Below are positions 56,682 to 64,000 of a stretch of DNA of 64,000 nt, piece after piece. The DNA comes from Leuconostocaceae bacterium ESL0958 (GTDB lineage Bacteria; Bacillota; Bacilli; Lactobacillales; Lactobacillaceae). Position 1 is the stretch's first letter. The number at the start of each line of letters is the position of its first letter. Made by a program: the position numbers and the translations under genes. Below the pieces are notes generated by a model, which saw only the letters and a list, made by a program, of their open reading frames with translations, had not been told where the DNA came from and searched no databases. The DNA is taken from assembly GCA_029433265.1 (NCBI GenBank), contig JAQTHT010000004.1, positions 22,349 through 86,348 of the forward strand. The letters run 5' to 3'.

Positions 56682-56713
56682 TACAATGGACCTAGCTTTT
56701 GTAAGCGGTTACT
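56682..56713 (+). promoter_or_regulatory. Promoter -10 and cre-like site of the sugar transporter
   Basis: TACAAT at 56682-56687 is the best -10; no clear -35. TGTAAGCGGTTACT at 56700-56713 fits the CcpA cre consensus (TGWAANCGNTNWCA) at 13 of 14 positions and lies just downstream of the likely start, where CcpA would repress. A LacI-type local regulator could use the same form. Confidence 0.6.
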
Positions 56714-56733
56714 TTTAACAAGGAGATGATGCC

Positions 56734-58068
56734 ATGCGCACAGACAACTTGCAGGGCCAAGCCCTGCCGACCCTCAGCCGAATGCAAGTATTCGTGATGA
56801 CCTTTGGTTACTTCGGCACCCAGGTCGCCTTTTCCATGCAGACGGGTTCCATGGGCCGTATTTTTCAAACCATTGGGGCCAATCCCGAAAACTTGGGCTT
56901 CTTTTTCATTCTACCGCCCCTGGCGGGGATGGTGACCCAGCCCCTGATCGGCTATTTTTCTGATAAAACTTGGTCGCCCCGCTTTGGCCGGCGCATGCCC
57001 TATCTGATTGGGGGTGCAACCGTGTCCTGTTTGGTCATGGTCCTACTGCCCAATGCCGGCTACTTCGGTCGGCAGTTCGGTCACTTAGCCGCCCTGCTCT
57101 TTGCGGCCCTGATTGTCTTGATCATGGACTTAGCGGCCAACGTTTCCCAGCAGCCCTTTAAAATGATCATCCCCGACATGGCCAATGCCAGGCAGACCAA
57201 CACGCTGTGGACCATGCAAAATGTCTGGGGGAACCTAGGCTCTTTGATTGCCTTTGCCTGTCCTTTTTTCCTGACGGCACTGGGCTTGGCCAATACTGCT
57301 GCACGCGGGGAGGTCCCCCTGTCCGTCAAAGTTGCCTTTTATTTGGCAGCGGCGGTGCTAGCCATTGCGACCCTCTTTACCGTCCGCAAGGTCAAGGAAT
57401 ACCCACCCGACTTAATGGCCCAGTACCATCCGGCAGCAAAGCCCCGGGGACAGCGCGCTTCCCTCGGCCAGGTAATCAAGACAGCGCCCAAGGTCTTTTG
57501 GACACTGGGCCTGGTGGAATTCTTTGTCTGGCTGGCCGTGCCCTATCTTTGGACTTTTTCAACCGGTGCGCTGGCTGAAAAAATCTGGCACTGTACGGAT
57601 CCCGCCGCCGCTGACTTTCAAGCAGCCGGCAATTGGTTCGGCCTGGTGCAGGCCCTCTATGCCGCCGTGGCCATTCTCGTCGGCCTGGCCTTTACCAAAT
57701 TAACCAGGCGGACCCGCCGACCAGCCTTCACCCTCTCCTTATTGCTTGGGGCTTTGGGCTTCTACCTACTGGCGACTGGAACAAGCAAGTTGACTTCCCT
57801 ACTGGCCTTTACGCTACTGGGCGTGGCCTGGATTGCGGTCATTTCCATCCCCTTTACCATCTTGACCAATGCCCTAACTGGGGCCCATGATGGCATTATG
57901 CTCGGACTCTTTAACTGCTTCATCTGCCTGCCGCAGATGCTCTCCTCAGCCCTGGCCTTTCTGCTCTTGCCGGCCATGGGCCACTCGATGGCGGCTATGT
58001 TTTACCTGGCGGCTGGTTCGTTCTTGCTGGCAGCTGGCAGTATTTGGTTGGTGAAAGACCCGCTTTAA
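56734..58068 (+). CDS. GPH/SLC45-type sugar transporter (MFS)
   Basis: 444 residues, about 12 membrane spans. The N-terminal half has the disaccharide transporter features GYFGTQVAFSMQTG and QPLIGYFSDKTWSPRFGRRMPYL, where the DK...RxGRR loop is the family hallmark. It should import an alpha-glucoside (maltose, isomaltose or sucrose class) with protons. The following gene encodes an oligo-1,6-glucosidase, which supports isomaltose-type substrates. AAGGAG lies eight bases before the start. A cre-like site upstream suggests glucose repression. Confidence 0.86.
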   Translation: MRTDNLQGQALPTLSRMQVFVMTFGYFGTQVAFSMQTGSMGRIFQTIGANPENLGFFFILPPLAGMVTQPLIGYFSDKTWSPRFGRRMPYLIGGATVSCLVMVLLPNAGYFGRQFGHLAALLFAALIVLIMDLAANVSQQPFKMIIPDMANARQTNTLWTMQNVWGNLGSLIAFACPFFLTALGLANTAARGEVPLSVKVAFYLAAAVLAIATLFTVRKVKEYPPDLMAQYHPAAKPRGQRASLGQVIKTAPKVFWTLGLVEFFVWLAVPYLWTFSTGALAEKIWHCTDPAAADFQAAGNWFGLVQALYAAVAILVGLAFTKLTRRTRRPAFTLSLLLGALGFYLLATGTSKLTSLLAFTLLGVAWIAVISIPFTILTNALTGAHDGIMLGLFNCFICLPQMLSSALAFLLLPAMGHSMAAMFYLAAGSFLLAAGSIWLVKDPL

Positions 58069-58092
58069 TTTTCTTTTACGACGTTTCTTGTT

Positions 58093-58098
58093 TATAAT
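58093..58098 (+). promoter_or_regulatory. Promoter -10 of the glucosidase gene
   Basis: TATAAT at 58093-58098 in the 59-base gap after the transporter gene. The -35 region (TTCTTT at 17 bases) is weak. It suggests the glucosidase can be transcribed alone as well as by read-through. Confidence 0.55.
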
Positions 58099-58127
58099 AG
58101 AACTAAGCTAAAAATTGGAGGCTTATT

Positions 58128-59813
58128 ATGGAGAAAACAGACATCAAGTGGTGGCAACAGGCCGTTGTCTACCAGATTTACCCTCGTTCCTTCCAGGACA
58201 CCAACCACGATGGCATTGGTGACTTGAAGGGGATTGAGCAGCACTTAGATTACGTCAAGGAATTGGGCGCCGACGTCATCTGGCTGAACCCAATTTACGA
58301 TTCCCCTAACAAGGATAACGGCTACGATATCTCTGACTACGAAGCCATTAACCCTGAATTTGGTTCCATGCAAGACTTCGAAGACTTGCTGGCCGCTGCC
58401 CACGAACGGGGCTTGAAGATCGTGATGGACTTGGTTGTCAACCACACCTCCGACCAGCACCAATGGTTTATCGAAAGCCGGTCTAATCAGGAAAATGGCA
58501 AGCGGGACTTCTACATCTGGCGCGACCCAGTAGACGGTCACGAGCCCAATAACTGGGGCTCCTTCTTCTCCGGTCCTGCTTGGAAGTTTGACGAGGCGAC
58601 TGGTCAGTACTACCTTCACCTCTTTGCCGAAGGGCAACCCGATTTGAACTGGCAGAACGAAGCCGTTCGAGACGCTGTCTTTGGCATGATGAACCGCTGG
58701 GTGGATAAGGGCATTGATGGCTTCCGGATGGATGTCATTTCCCTGATTTCCAAGCCTGAAGGTTTGCCAGACGGACAGGTACCAGAAGGCGGTACTTACG
58801 GTAACTCGAACGATGCCGTGGCCAACGGCCCTCACGTCCACGAATACCTCCAGGAAATGCGCCAGCGTGTGCTGAACAACGCGGACTTGATGACGGTTGG
58901 CGAAGCTTCCAACGTTGACATCGAGAATGCCAAGCGCTATTCCAACTTGAATGGCCAAGAGCTGAACATGGTCTTCCAGTTTGAGCACATGGAATTGGAT
59001 GAAAACCCCAACCCAGCACTCGGCAAGTGGTATGATCAGCGCGTTCCTCTGCCGCTTTTGAAGGAAAACTTGACCAAGTGGCAGGAAGAACTGGCCAACC
59101 AGGCCTGGAACTCCCTGTATTGGTCCAACCACGACCAGCCCCGCATTGTGAGCCGCTACGGCGCTAGCCAAGGCGAAGAACGGGTGCTATCCGCTAAGAT
59201 GCTGGGCACGCTCCTGCACTTCATGCAGGGAACCCCTTACATCTACCAGGGTGAGGAAATTGGGATGACCAATGCCTACAACCTGGATTGGGACGACTTC
59301 GATGACATCGAAATCAAAAATGCCCGCAAGTACTTGGTCGATCAAGATCACTTGATTGATGCCGACACCCTTTTGCGCTACGTGCACTATAAGGGTCGGG
59401 ACAACGCCCGGACGCCAATGCAGTGGAACCAGGAAGAAAACGCCGGCTTTACGACTGGCCAACCTTGGTTGAAGCTTAACGACAACTACGACGAAGTCAA
59501 CGTAGCGGCTGCCCTGGCTGACAAGGACTCCATTTTCTACCACTACCAGAAGTTAATTAAGTTACGGCATGAACTGCCCATCATCACGACTGGTCGTTAT
59601 GAACTGATCGACCCTCACGATGATGCCGTTTACACCTACAAGCGGGTGGGCGATGATGAAGAACTCCTCGTCATCAATAACTTTAACGATGAAACCTTAG
59701 TCCGCGAGTACGAACTGCCGGACAATGCCAGCCTGCTCATCAGCAACTATGACGATGACCAAGGCAAGACCCTGCGACCATTTGAGTCCAAGGTCTACCG
59801 CTACCAAAAGTAA
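58128..59813 (+). CDS. Oligo-1,6-glucosidase (GH13)
   Basis: 561 residues, the usual GH13 subfamily 31 length. The barrel starts with WWQQAVVYQIYPRSFQD. Conserved region I is DLVVNHTS. Region II, GFRMDVIS, holds the nucleophile Asp and is followed by Val, the residue linked to alpha-1,6 rather than alpha-1,4 specificity. Region III, VGEAS, has the acid/base Glu, and region IV, SNHDQPR, the stabilising Asp. A C-terminal beta domain ends the chain. No signal peptide, so it hydrolyses imported isomalto-oligosaccharides in the cytoplasm. GGAGG lies six bases before the start; a terminator follows. Confidence 0.93.
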   Translation: MEKTDIKWWQQAVVYQIYPRSFQDTNHDGIGDLKGIEQHLDYVKELGADVIWLNPIYDSPNKDNGYDISDYEAINPEFGSMQDFEDLLAAAHERGLKIVMDLVVNHTSDQHQWFIESRSNQENGKRDFYIWRDPVDGHEPNNWGSFFSGPAWKFDEATGQYYLHLFAEGQPDLNWQNEAVRDAVFGMMNRWVDKGIDGFRMDVISLISKPEGLPDGQVPEGGTYGNSNDAVANGPHVHEYLQEMRQRVLNNADLMTVGEASNVDIENAKRYSNLNGQELNMVFQFEHMELDENPNPALGKWYDQRVPLPLLKENLTKWQEELANQAWNSLYWSNHDQPRIVSRYGASQGEERVLSAKMLGTLLHFMQGTPYIYQGEEIGMTNAYNLDWDDFDDIEIKNARKYLVDQDHLIDADTLLRYVHYKGRDNARTPMQWNQEENAGFTTGQPWLKLNDNYDEVNVAAALADKDSIFYHYQKLIKLRHELPIITTGRYELIDPHDDAVYTYKRVGDDEELLVINNFNDETLVREYELPDNASLLISNYDDDQGKTLRPFESKVYRYQK

Positions 59814-59829
59814 GGTGACACGAATAAAA

Positions 59830-59857
59830 GACAAGCATCGGTTGCTTGTCTTTTTTT
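59830..59857 (+). terminator. Glucosidase terminator
   Basis: GACAAGCA (59830-59837), five-base loop, TGCTTGTC (59843-59850), then seven T. Confidence 0.9.
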
Positions 59858-59866
59858 GTTGGCAAC

Positions 59867-59895
59867 AAAAAAACTGCTAGCCGATGGCTAGCAGT
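59867..59895 (-). terminator. Alcohol dehydrogenase terminator
   Basis: ACTGCTAGCC (59873-59882), loop GAT, GGCTAGCAGT (59886-59895); on the minus strand the stem is followed by a run of T. It converges with the glucosidase terminator. Confidence 0.92.
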
Positions 59896-59913
59896 TATAT
59901 CATGCATGCTTGT

Positions 59914-61080
59914 TTACTTGGCTGCCCGTAAGAGCGTTTCAACGTCAGCCGCTGTCATTGGCGCATAAGCATTGTTCAAGGAACCAACCTTGACCGCACT
60001 TTCGGCCATGGCCTTGAAGTTATCCTCGTTGTCGATGCCAACGCCTGCCAAAGTCGTTGGGACTTCGAAGGAAGCCAACCACTGACGGGTCTTTTCGATT
60101 GCCTGCTCCGCCACTTCACGGTCGAAGCCTTCCAAATGCCAGACATTGCGACCGTACTGGGCAAAGAGTGCCTGTGAATTTTCATTCAACGCAAACTTCA
60201 TCCAGTGGGGCGTCAAAATACCCAGGCCAACACCGTGCGTGATGTCGTAATAGGCGGAAAGTTCGTGCTCGATTGGGTGAACCGTCCAGGAATTCTGGTT
60301 ACCAGTACGAGCCAGGCCGTTCAAGGCCATGGTAGCCGCCCACATCAAGTTGGCCCGCGCATCGTAGTTATCAGGCTCTTGCATAGCAACTGGTCCCCAC
60401 TTGATAACCGTGCGCATAATTCCTTCAATCAAGCCGTTCTTGACATCGTTATCAGATGACTGGTCAAAGTACTGCTCGGACAGGTGGGAGAAAATATCAA
60501 TGGTCCCTGCGGCTGTCTGCCACTGTGACACAGAGAAAGTCAAGGCTGGATCCAGGAAGGAAACAGCTGGCGTGTCTGGGCCACCCGTGCCCAGCTTCTG
60601 CTTTGTTTCAGGATTTGAAATGACGGACCCTTGGTTCATTTCGGTACCGGTCGCTGACAAAGTCAAAATATCAACGAGGGGCAACTGATCGATGGCAAAG
60701 CGCTTGCTAGAATCAAGGACCAAATCCCATGGATCACCTTGGTAGAACTTAGCGGAGCCAATCACCTTGGAAGCATCAATGACGGAACCCCCACCAACGG
60801 CCAAAATCACGTCGATGTCATGTTCCTGGACCAATTTTTGACCGGCCCGAACCGAGTCAATTTTTGGATTAGGGGCAATGCCAGACAATTCATAAACCTG
60901 CAAACCATCCAGCGCCTTCATTACTCGATCATAGAGACCGGACTTCTTGATGGAACCGCCCCCGTAAGTCAAGAGGACCTTGTCGCCGAACTGAGCGACC
61001 GCATCTTTCAATTCCGCATCCAGCCGGTCTTGGCCGAAACGAATATCTGTTTGATTATGAAAGGTAAAATTATTAACCAT
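59914..61080 (-). CDS. Iron-containing alcohol dehydrogenase, YqhD/butanol dehydrogenase type
   Basis: 388 residues from the ATG at 61080 (MVNNFTFHNQTDIRFG), preceded by AGGAGG; the longer frame to 61185 runs through the promoter. Group III metal-dependent alcohol dehydrogenase. TYGGGSIKKSG (about residues 39-49) marks the NADPH-preferring YqhD-like branch. AVGGGSVIDASK binds the nucleotide phosphates. Metal ligands lie in TIDIFSHLSEQYF and HPIEHELSAYYDITHG. It should reduce aldehydes to alcohols in the cytoplasm, regenerating NADP+, useful in heterofermentative metabolism. Own promoter and terminator. Confidence 0.92.
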   Translation of the reverse strand: MVNNFTFHNQTDIRFGQDRLDAELKDAVAQFGDKVLLTYGGGSIKKSGLYDRVMKALDGLQVYELSGIAPNPKIDSVRAGQKLVQEHDIDVILAVGGGSVIDASKVIGSAKFYQGDPWDLVLDSSKRFAIDQLPLVDILTLSATGTEMNQGSVISNPETKQKLGTGGPDTPAVSFLDPALTFSVSQWQTAAGTIDIFSHLSEQYFDQSSDNDVKNGLIEGIMRTVIKWGPVAMQEPDNYDARANLMWAATMALNGLARTGNQNSWTVHPIEHELSAYYDITHGVGLGILTPHWMKFALNENSQALFAQYGRNVWHLEGFDREVAEQAIEKTRQWLASFEVPTTLAGVGIDNEDNFKAMAESAVKVGSLNNAYAPMTAADVETLLRAAK

Positions 61081-61123
61081 TACATCCTCCTGTGTTGAAC
61101 CGTTCTTCGAACTAACTGGGTCT

Positions 61124-61152
61124 ATTTTAGGCAAGAAGGGCTGCCCTGTCAA
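61124..61152 (-). promoter_or_regulatory. Alcohol dehydrogenase promoter
   Basis: Minus strand: a perfect TTGACA (61152-61147), 17 bases, TAAAAT (61129-61124). Start near 61117. A short inverted repeat GTTC-ttc-GAAC lies at about 61102-61112, beside the start. Confidence 0.8.
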
Positions 61153-61252
61153 TAGCAAATAGACCAATCCCTTTTTTATCAGCAATTCCCCTGCTCATTA
61201 AGCATTGATCAAAGCGCCCCAGTCCCCTTTACAAAACAGACCAAATCGCCAG

Positions 61253-61280
61253 CAAATAAAAAAGGACCCCATGAGGTCCT
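61253..61280 (-). terminator. Tautomerase gene terminator
   Basis: AGGACC (61263-61268), six-base loop, GGTCCT (61275-61280); on the minus strand it is followed by a T-rich run. It lies about 85 bases past the stop at 61364. Confidence 0.75.
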
Positions 61281-61363
61281 ACAATAATGATCTGTTGTCA
61301 ACTGCTTTAGTCAAGGTATCGGGTAACTGACGCCGTGGCGCCAGCCAGTCCTCAGCGACAGGA

Positions 61364-61756
61364 TTACAAGTCGCCGTTCAGAAACTGTTGCTTACCCGCG
61401 CCGAAGGACCAGTCTTCGGCATGGTTCTCGGCAAAGGAAATGATCACATCAGCTGTTCGAACACCCATTTGTTCGTGGAGCGTGGCCACTAACTGCTGGG
61501 CAAAGGCCTTCTTTGCTGGCATGGGTCTGGGTGTCGATAGCACCGTCACAAAGATGACCCGGTCCGTGCGCTCAAAGCCCAAGCCAACATCCTGAAAGTT
61601 GACTTCGTAGTCTTCGTGCTGGGTCACAATTTGAAAGCGGTCCCGGTCTGGCAGCGATAGCGTTTGCTTGGCAACGTCAAAGGACAGCTGCATTAGCTGT
61701 TTGATTTCGTCCTTGCTGTAAGCTTCCTTAATCAAATCTAATTTCATCAATGGCAT
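61364..61756 (-). CDS. Tautomerase superfamily protein
   Basis: 130 residues of the 4-oxalocrotonate tautomerase superfamily, long (two-unit) form. The start MPLMKLDLIKEAYSKDEI puts Pro next to the initiator Met, and this Pro1 is the catalytic base once Met is removed. The segment DRFQIVTQHEDYEVNFQDVGLGFERTDR matches the family pattern (RYQIVTEH..., DTGLGYERSD). The physiological substrate is not known. GAGG lies about eight bases before the start. Divergent from the MarR gene, which may control it. Confidence 0.88.
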   Translation of the reverse strand: MPLMKLDLIKEAYSKDEIKQLMQLSFDVAKQTLSLPDRDRFQIVTQHEDYEVNFQDVGLGFERTDRVIFVTVLSTPRPMPAKKAFAQQLVATLHEQMGVRTADVIISFAENHAEDWSFGAGKQQFLNGDL

Positions 61757-61858
61757 GGTGTCATCCTCGATTTCTTTTTTTACTGCTTTTATCCTAGCAT
61801 AGTTCGGCCACTACCGTGGTTTTTTCTAAAAATAGGGCTGCTAACAGGGATTTAAGCT

Positions 61859-61878
61859 ATAATAAGTATACTTATTAC
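61859..61878 (+). promoter_or_regulatory. marR-type promoter with overlapping operator palindrome
   Basis: TATAAT at 61859-61864 serves the regulator gene. A perfect 18-base palindrome, TAATAAGTATACTTATTA (61861-61878), overlaps this -10 and covers the expected start. Size and AT-rich symmetry fit a MarR dimer site, so autorepression is likely. Confidence 0.75.
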
Positions 61879-61898
61879 TTTAAAAAGAGGTCCTTTTT

Positions 61899-62327
61899 AT
61901 GCTTGAAAATACACTGCAGCAGTACCAACTTAGCCATAATCAACGTTTTTATCGGCTTTATAGCAGCTGGGCCCGCCTGGTAAAGCAGTCTTTGAAAAGC
62001 ATCGAGCTCACCCACCCCCAATTCCTGGTCTTAGCGGCCGTTGCCGCCATCAGTCAGCAAGGAACGCCCGTTACCCAGGTCAAAATTGCTGACTATAATG
62101 AAATGGACGTGATGACTACCTCGGCTATCGTTACTAAGCTAAGTCGGGCAGACCTGCTGGACCGCTTCCCCGGTCAGGTTGACAGTCGGTCCAAAGTCCT
62201 GGCCTTAACCAACCAGGGGGAAGTCAAACTAAAACAAGCACTGGTCATCCTCCAACAGATTGAAACTGACTTTTGGCCAGACCAGCAGCAAGCCCTCCAG
62301 TTGCTTCTAACGGATGGCACTGACTAA
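61899..62327 (+). CDS. MarR family transcriptional regulator
   Basis: 142 residues. The winged-helix core is visible: LTHPQFLVLAAVAAISQQ, then the recognition region VTQVKIADYNEMDVMTTSAIVTKLSRADLL, then the wing with DSRSKVLALTNQGE, matching the MarR DxRxxxxxLTxxG pattern. Flanking helices would form the dimer. It probably binds the palindrome over its own promoter and may control the divergent tautomerase gene or the convergent transporter gene. Its last 21 bases overlap the tail of the transporter gene on the other strand. Confidence 0.88.
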   Translation: MLENTLQQYQLSHNQRFYRLYSSWARLVKQSLKSIELTHPQFLVLAAVAAISQQGTPVTQVKIADYNEMDVMTTSAIVTKLSRADLLDRFPGQVDSRSKVLALTNQGEVKLKQALVILQQIETDFWPDQQQALQLLLTDGTD

Positions 62328-63665
62328 ATCTGATTCGGCTGCTAGCCGCCGCACCTGCCTTTCCTGCCAGACTAAGCTGGTTAGCAACAAAATGGCCGTG
62401 ACCGTGGCGAAGTAAATAACCCAAGCGGATAGTGTCCAGCCGTAGGCTTGCACCAGTCCCCCAATCAAGGCTGTGGCCAGCGTTTCCCCAAAGATATACT
62501 GGAAGAAACCCATAAAGCCTGTGGAAAGGCCCAGTGCATAGTTGGGTACCGCCTCATTGACCATCAGTCCCACCAGTGAAAGCGGCGCATAAATCACGGT
62601 GCCCATTAAAAAGAGCACCCCAGTCAACAAGAGCCGATTATTCGTGGTGAAATAAGTCAGTAAACAGCCAAACAACAACAACGTGGCCAGCAAACAAAGC
62701 AGGGCCCGCCGCCCATCTAAATAGTCGGACAAAAAGCCCATGGCAATGACGCCGGGTACAGCTGAAAGTTCAAAAACGCCCACAAACCACTGGGCCCAAC
62801 TAGTCGAGAAACCTTTCGTCGGCAGGTAGGAGGGAATCCAAGAAAGGACGCCGTAGCGGACGATATAAAGTGACATGGAGGTCAAGGTCACCAGCCAAAC
62901 GACCCGGTTGCGCAGAATGTGCTGTAAGAAAATCGTGAACAGGGAGGCCGTCGTCACTTCGGTCGTCAGGGATTGCCCCTGGGCATCCACTTCCCGCTGA
63001 CCCGTGTAATCGGCGATCGCCGGTAGCCCCACCGAAGCCGGCCGGTCCGTATTGATCACCAACATGAGGGTCGCTAAAACAGCTGAAACCAGCGAAGACA
63101 GCAGGAAGACTGCCGGCAATGAACCGGCAAAGCACCAGCCCGCCAGCTGAATGACGGCCACACAGAGAAAGGCGCCAGCATTATGGGCAGCTGCCCAAAT
63201 TGAAAAGGCCGCGCCCCGGTGGCGTTTGGAAAACCAGAGCGCAATCTGCCGCTGACAGGCGGGCGCCCCCATGGCCTGCGTCACGGCAATGAGCAACATC
63301 AGTCCTAAAATCAAGCCAAAGTCTTGGGTAAAAGCAATCAAAGCATTCAAACTAGCCGATAGGTAAAGACCGCCTGCCAGGAAGTATTTGGCATTCATCC
63401 GATCCACCAGGGCGCCCATGAAAATTTTGGCCGTCCCATAGCCAATGCCAAAAGTCGATAAAATCAATCCGATTTGGCCAAGATCAAAACCGTAATCAGC
63501 CATCAACTGAACTTGTTCCGTTGTAAAAACCAGACGAATGATGTAGTAGGCAATATAGGAACCCGAGGTCGCTAGCAAGACCCCGGCTTGGTGCCGCCGG
63601 TAACGGCTGGCGACTGCTTGCTGATTCGTTAGCGTTGTTGCTGCTTCCCTTTGAACATGTGCCAT
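62307..63665 (-). CDS. Organophosphate:phosphate antiporter (GlpT/UhpT-like MFS)
   Basis: 452 residues from the ATG at 63665 (GGAGGAGG six bases upstream); the frame continues upstream without support. About 12 membrane spans. Family signs: YIAYYIIRLVF near residue 38 (YxxR of span 1), GIGYGTAKIFMGALVDRMNAK, WFSKRHRGAAFSIWAAAHNAG, and SDYLDGRRA in the second half. OPA members exchange sugar phosphates or glycerol phosphate for phosphate; the exact substrate cannot be told. The 3' end overlaps the MarR gene tail to tail by 21 bases. Confidence 0.86.
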   Translation of the reverse strand: MAHVQREAATTLTNQQAVASRYRRHQAGVLLATSGSYIAYYIIRLVFTTEQVQLMADYGFDLGQIGLILSTFGIGYGTAKIFMGALVDRMNAKYFLAGGLYLSASLNALIAFTQDFGLILGLMLLIAVTQAMGAPACQRQIALWFSKRHRGAAFSIWAAAHNAGAFLCVAVIQLAGWCFAGSLPAVFLLSSLVSAVLATLMLVINTDRPASVGLPAIADYTGQREVDAQGQSLTTEVTTASLFTIFLQHILRNRVVWLVTLTSMSLYIVRYGVLSWIPSYLPTKGFSTSWAQWFVGVFELSAVPGVIAMGFLSDYLDGRRALLCLLATLLLFGCLLTYFTTNNRLLLTGVLFLMGTVIYAPLSLVGLMVNEAVPNYALGLSTGFMGFFQYIFGETLATALIGGLVQAYGWTLSAWVIYFATVTAILLLTSLVWQERQVRRLAAESDLVSAIR

Positions 63666-64000
63666 CACTGGCCTCCTCCCCTTGCTCGGGCAGACCAAGC
63701 AAGCCTTGTATTTGCTTTGATTGTAGCCAAAAAACTGGCGGGAGACCATTAGAAAAGACTGTGAAAAAAGGCAATCCAACACTTGATATTGATTTTTTTG
63801 AAAGAGTTGGCCGGATAATCCAGCAGTATTTTTAAAAAACAAAGGCGTTAACAAGATTTTTCCTATTATTTTTTCGAATTAAGCATCCCAAAAAATTGGC
63901 CCAATTTAAAGGGAATTTTTGCAGGTGAATTGTCAATTCAAGTGCAACAGTTTTTCCTGATAAACCTGGTTGGATGATTGCCAACCAAATATTTTTCTGG
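63666..64000. other. AT-rich gene-free end of the window
   Basis: 335 bases upstream of the antiporter gene, with no supported gene. TACAAT on the minus strand (63728-63723) could be a -10 for the antiporter gene, with weak -35. A perfect palindrome TGAATTG-T-CAATTCA lies at 63926-63940, and an inverted repeat TGGTTGG / CCAACCA (63967-63973 and 63981-63987) is followed on the plus strand by an AT-rich run. These may belong to a gene beyond the window. Confidence 0.4.

Overview
The window looks like chromosome of a Gram-positive lactic acid bacterium of the Lactobacillaceae. Evidence: two surface proteins with the KxYKxGKxW type of signal peptide, a WxL surface-protein locus, a C30-carotenoid (crtN/crtM) locus, a Lactobacillales-style pyr operon with strong AGGAGG ribosome binding sites, and extended -10 promoters. 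Base composition is near 50% GC by eye, higher than in many lactobacilli. The genus cannot be settled from the sequence alone. No tRNA, rRNA, CRISPR array, insertion sequence or prophage was seen.

Layout. 1-1571: crtN and the start of crtM on the minus strand. 1778-10809: a complete de novo UMP operon, pyrB-pyrC-carA-carB-pyrD-pyrF-pyrE, behind a promoter and a leader with an intrinsic terminator. The genes are packed with overlaps of 1-19 bases. 10861-46960: two tandem minus-strand genes for giant secreted, wall-anchored repeat proteins of 4004 and about 7861 residues, each with its own promoter and terminator. Together they fill more than half the window. 47053-53112: a CPBP-type membrane protease gene and a WxL locus (two DUF916/DUF3324 membrane proteins, one small WxL-like protein and one large WxL-like protein of probable beta-helix form). 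53268-55064: brnQ behind a leader-peptide attenuator whose short peptide is rich in isoleucine codons. 55106-56615: a divergent pair, a DUF915-type hydrolase and a small secreted or lipid-anchored membrane protein. 56682-59857: a GPH-type sugar transporter with a cre-like site, then an oligo-1,6-glucosidase. 59867-64000: an iron-type alcohol dehydrogenase, a tautomerase, a MarR regulator with an 18-base palindrome on its promoter, and an organophosphate:phosphate antiporter.

The most striking content is the giant pair. Both proteins share a signal peptide, an N-terminal helical module, a roughly 190-residue non-repeat head domain, a very long array of DUF1542-like three-helix modules, a C-terminal cap and a sorting signal. 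The arrays are built from super-units of exactly 705 bases (235 residues, three modules) or about 945 bases (315 residues, four modules). This spacing is held with almost no indels over more than 9 kb in one gene and about 20 kb in the other, although the sequences of the units have diverged. Both sorting signals have a non-Gly residue at the fifth position (LPATN and LPATH).

Together the region codes for pyrimidine synthesis, a large investment in cell-surface proteins (giant adhesins plus WxL complexes), membrane carotenoid, and uptake and use of alpha-1,6-linked sugars and branched-chain amino acids.
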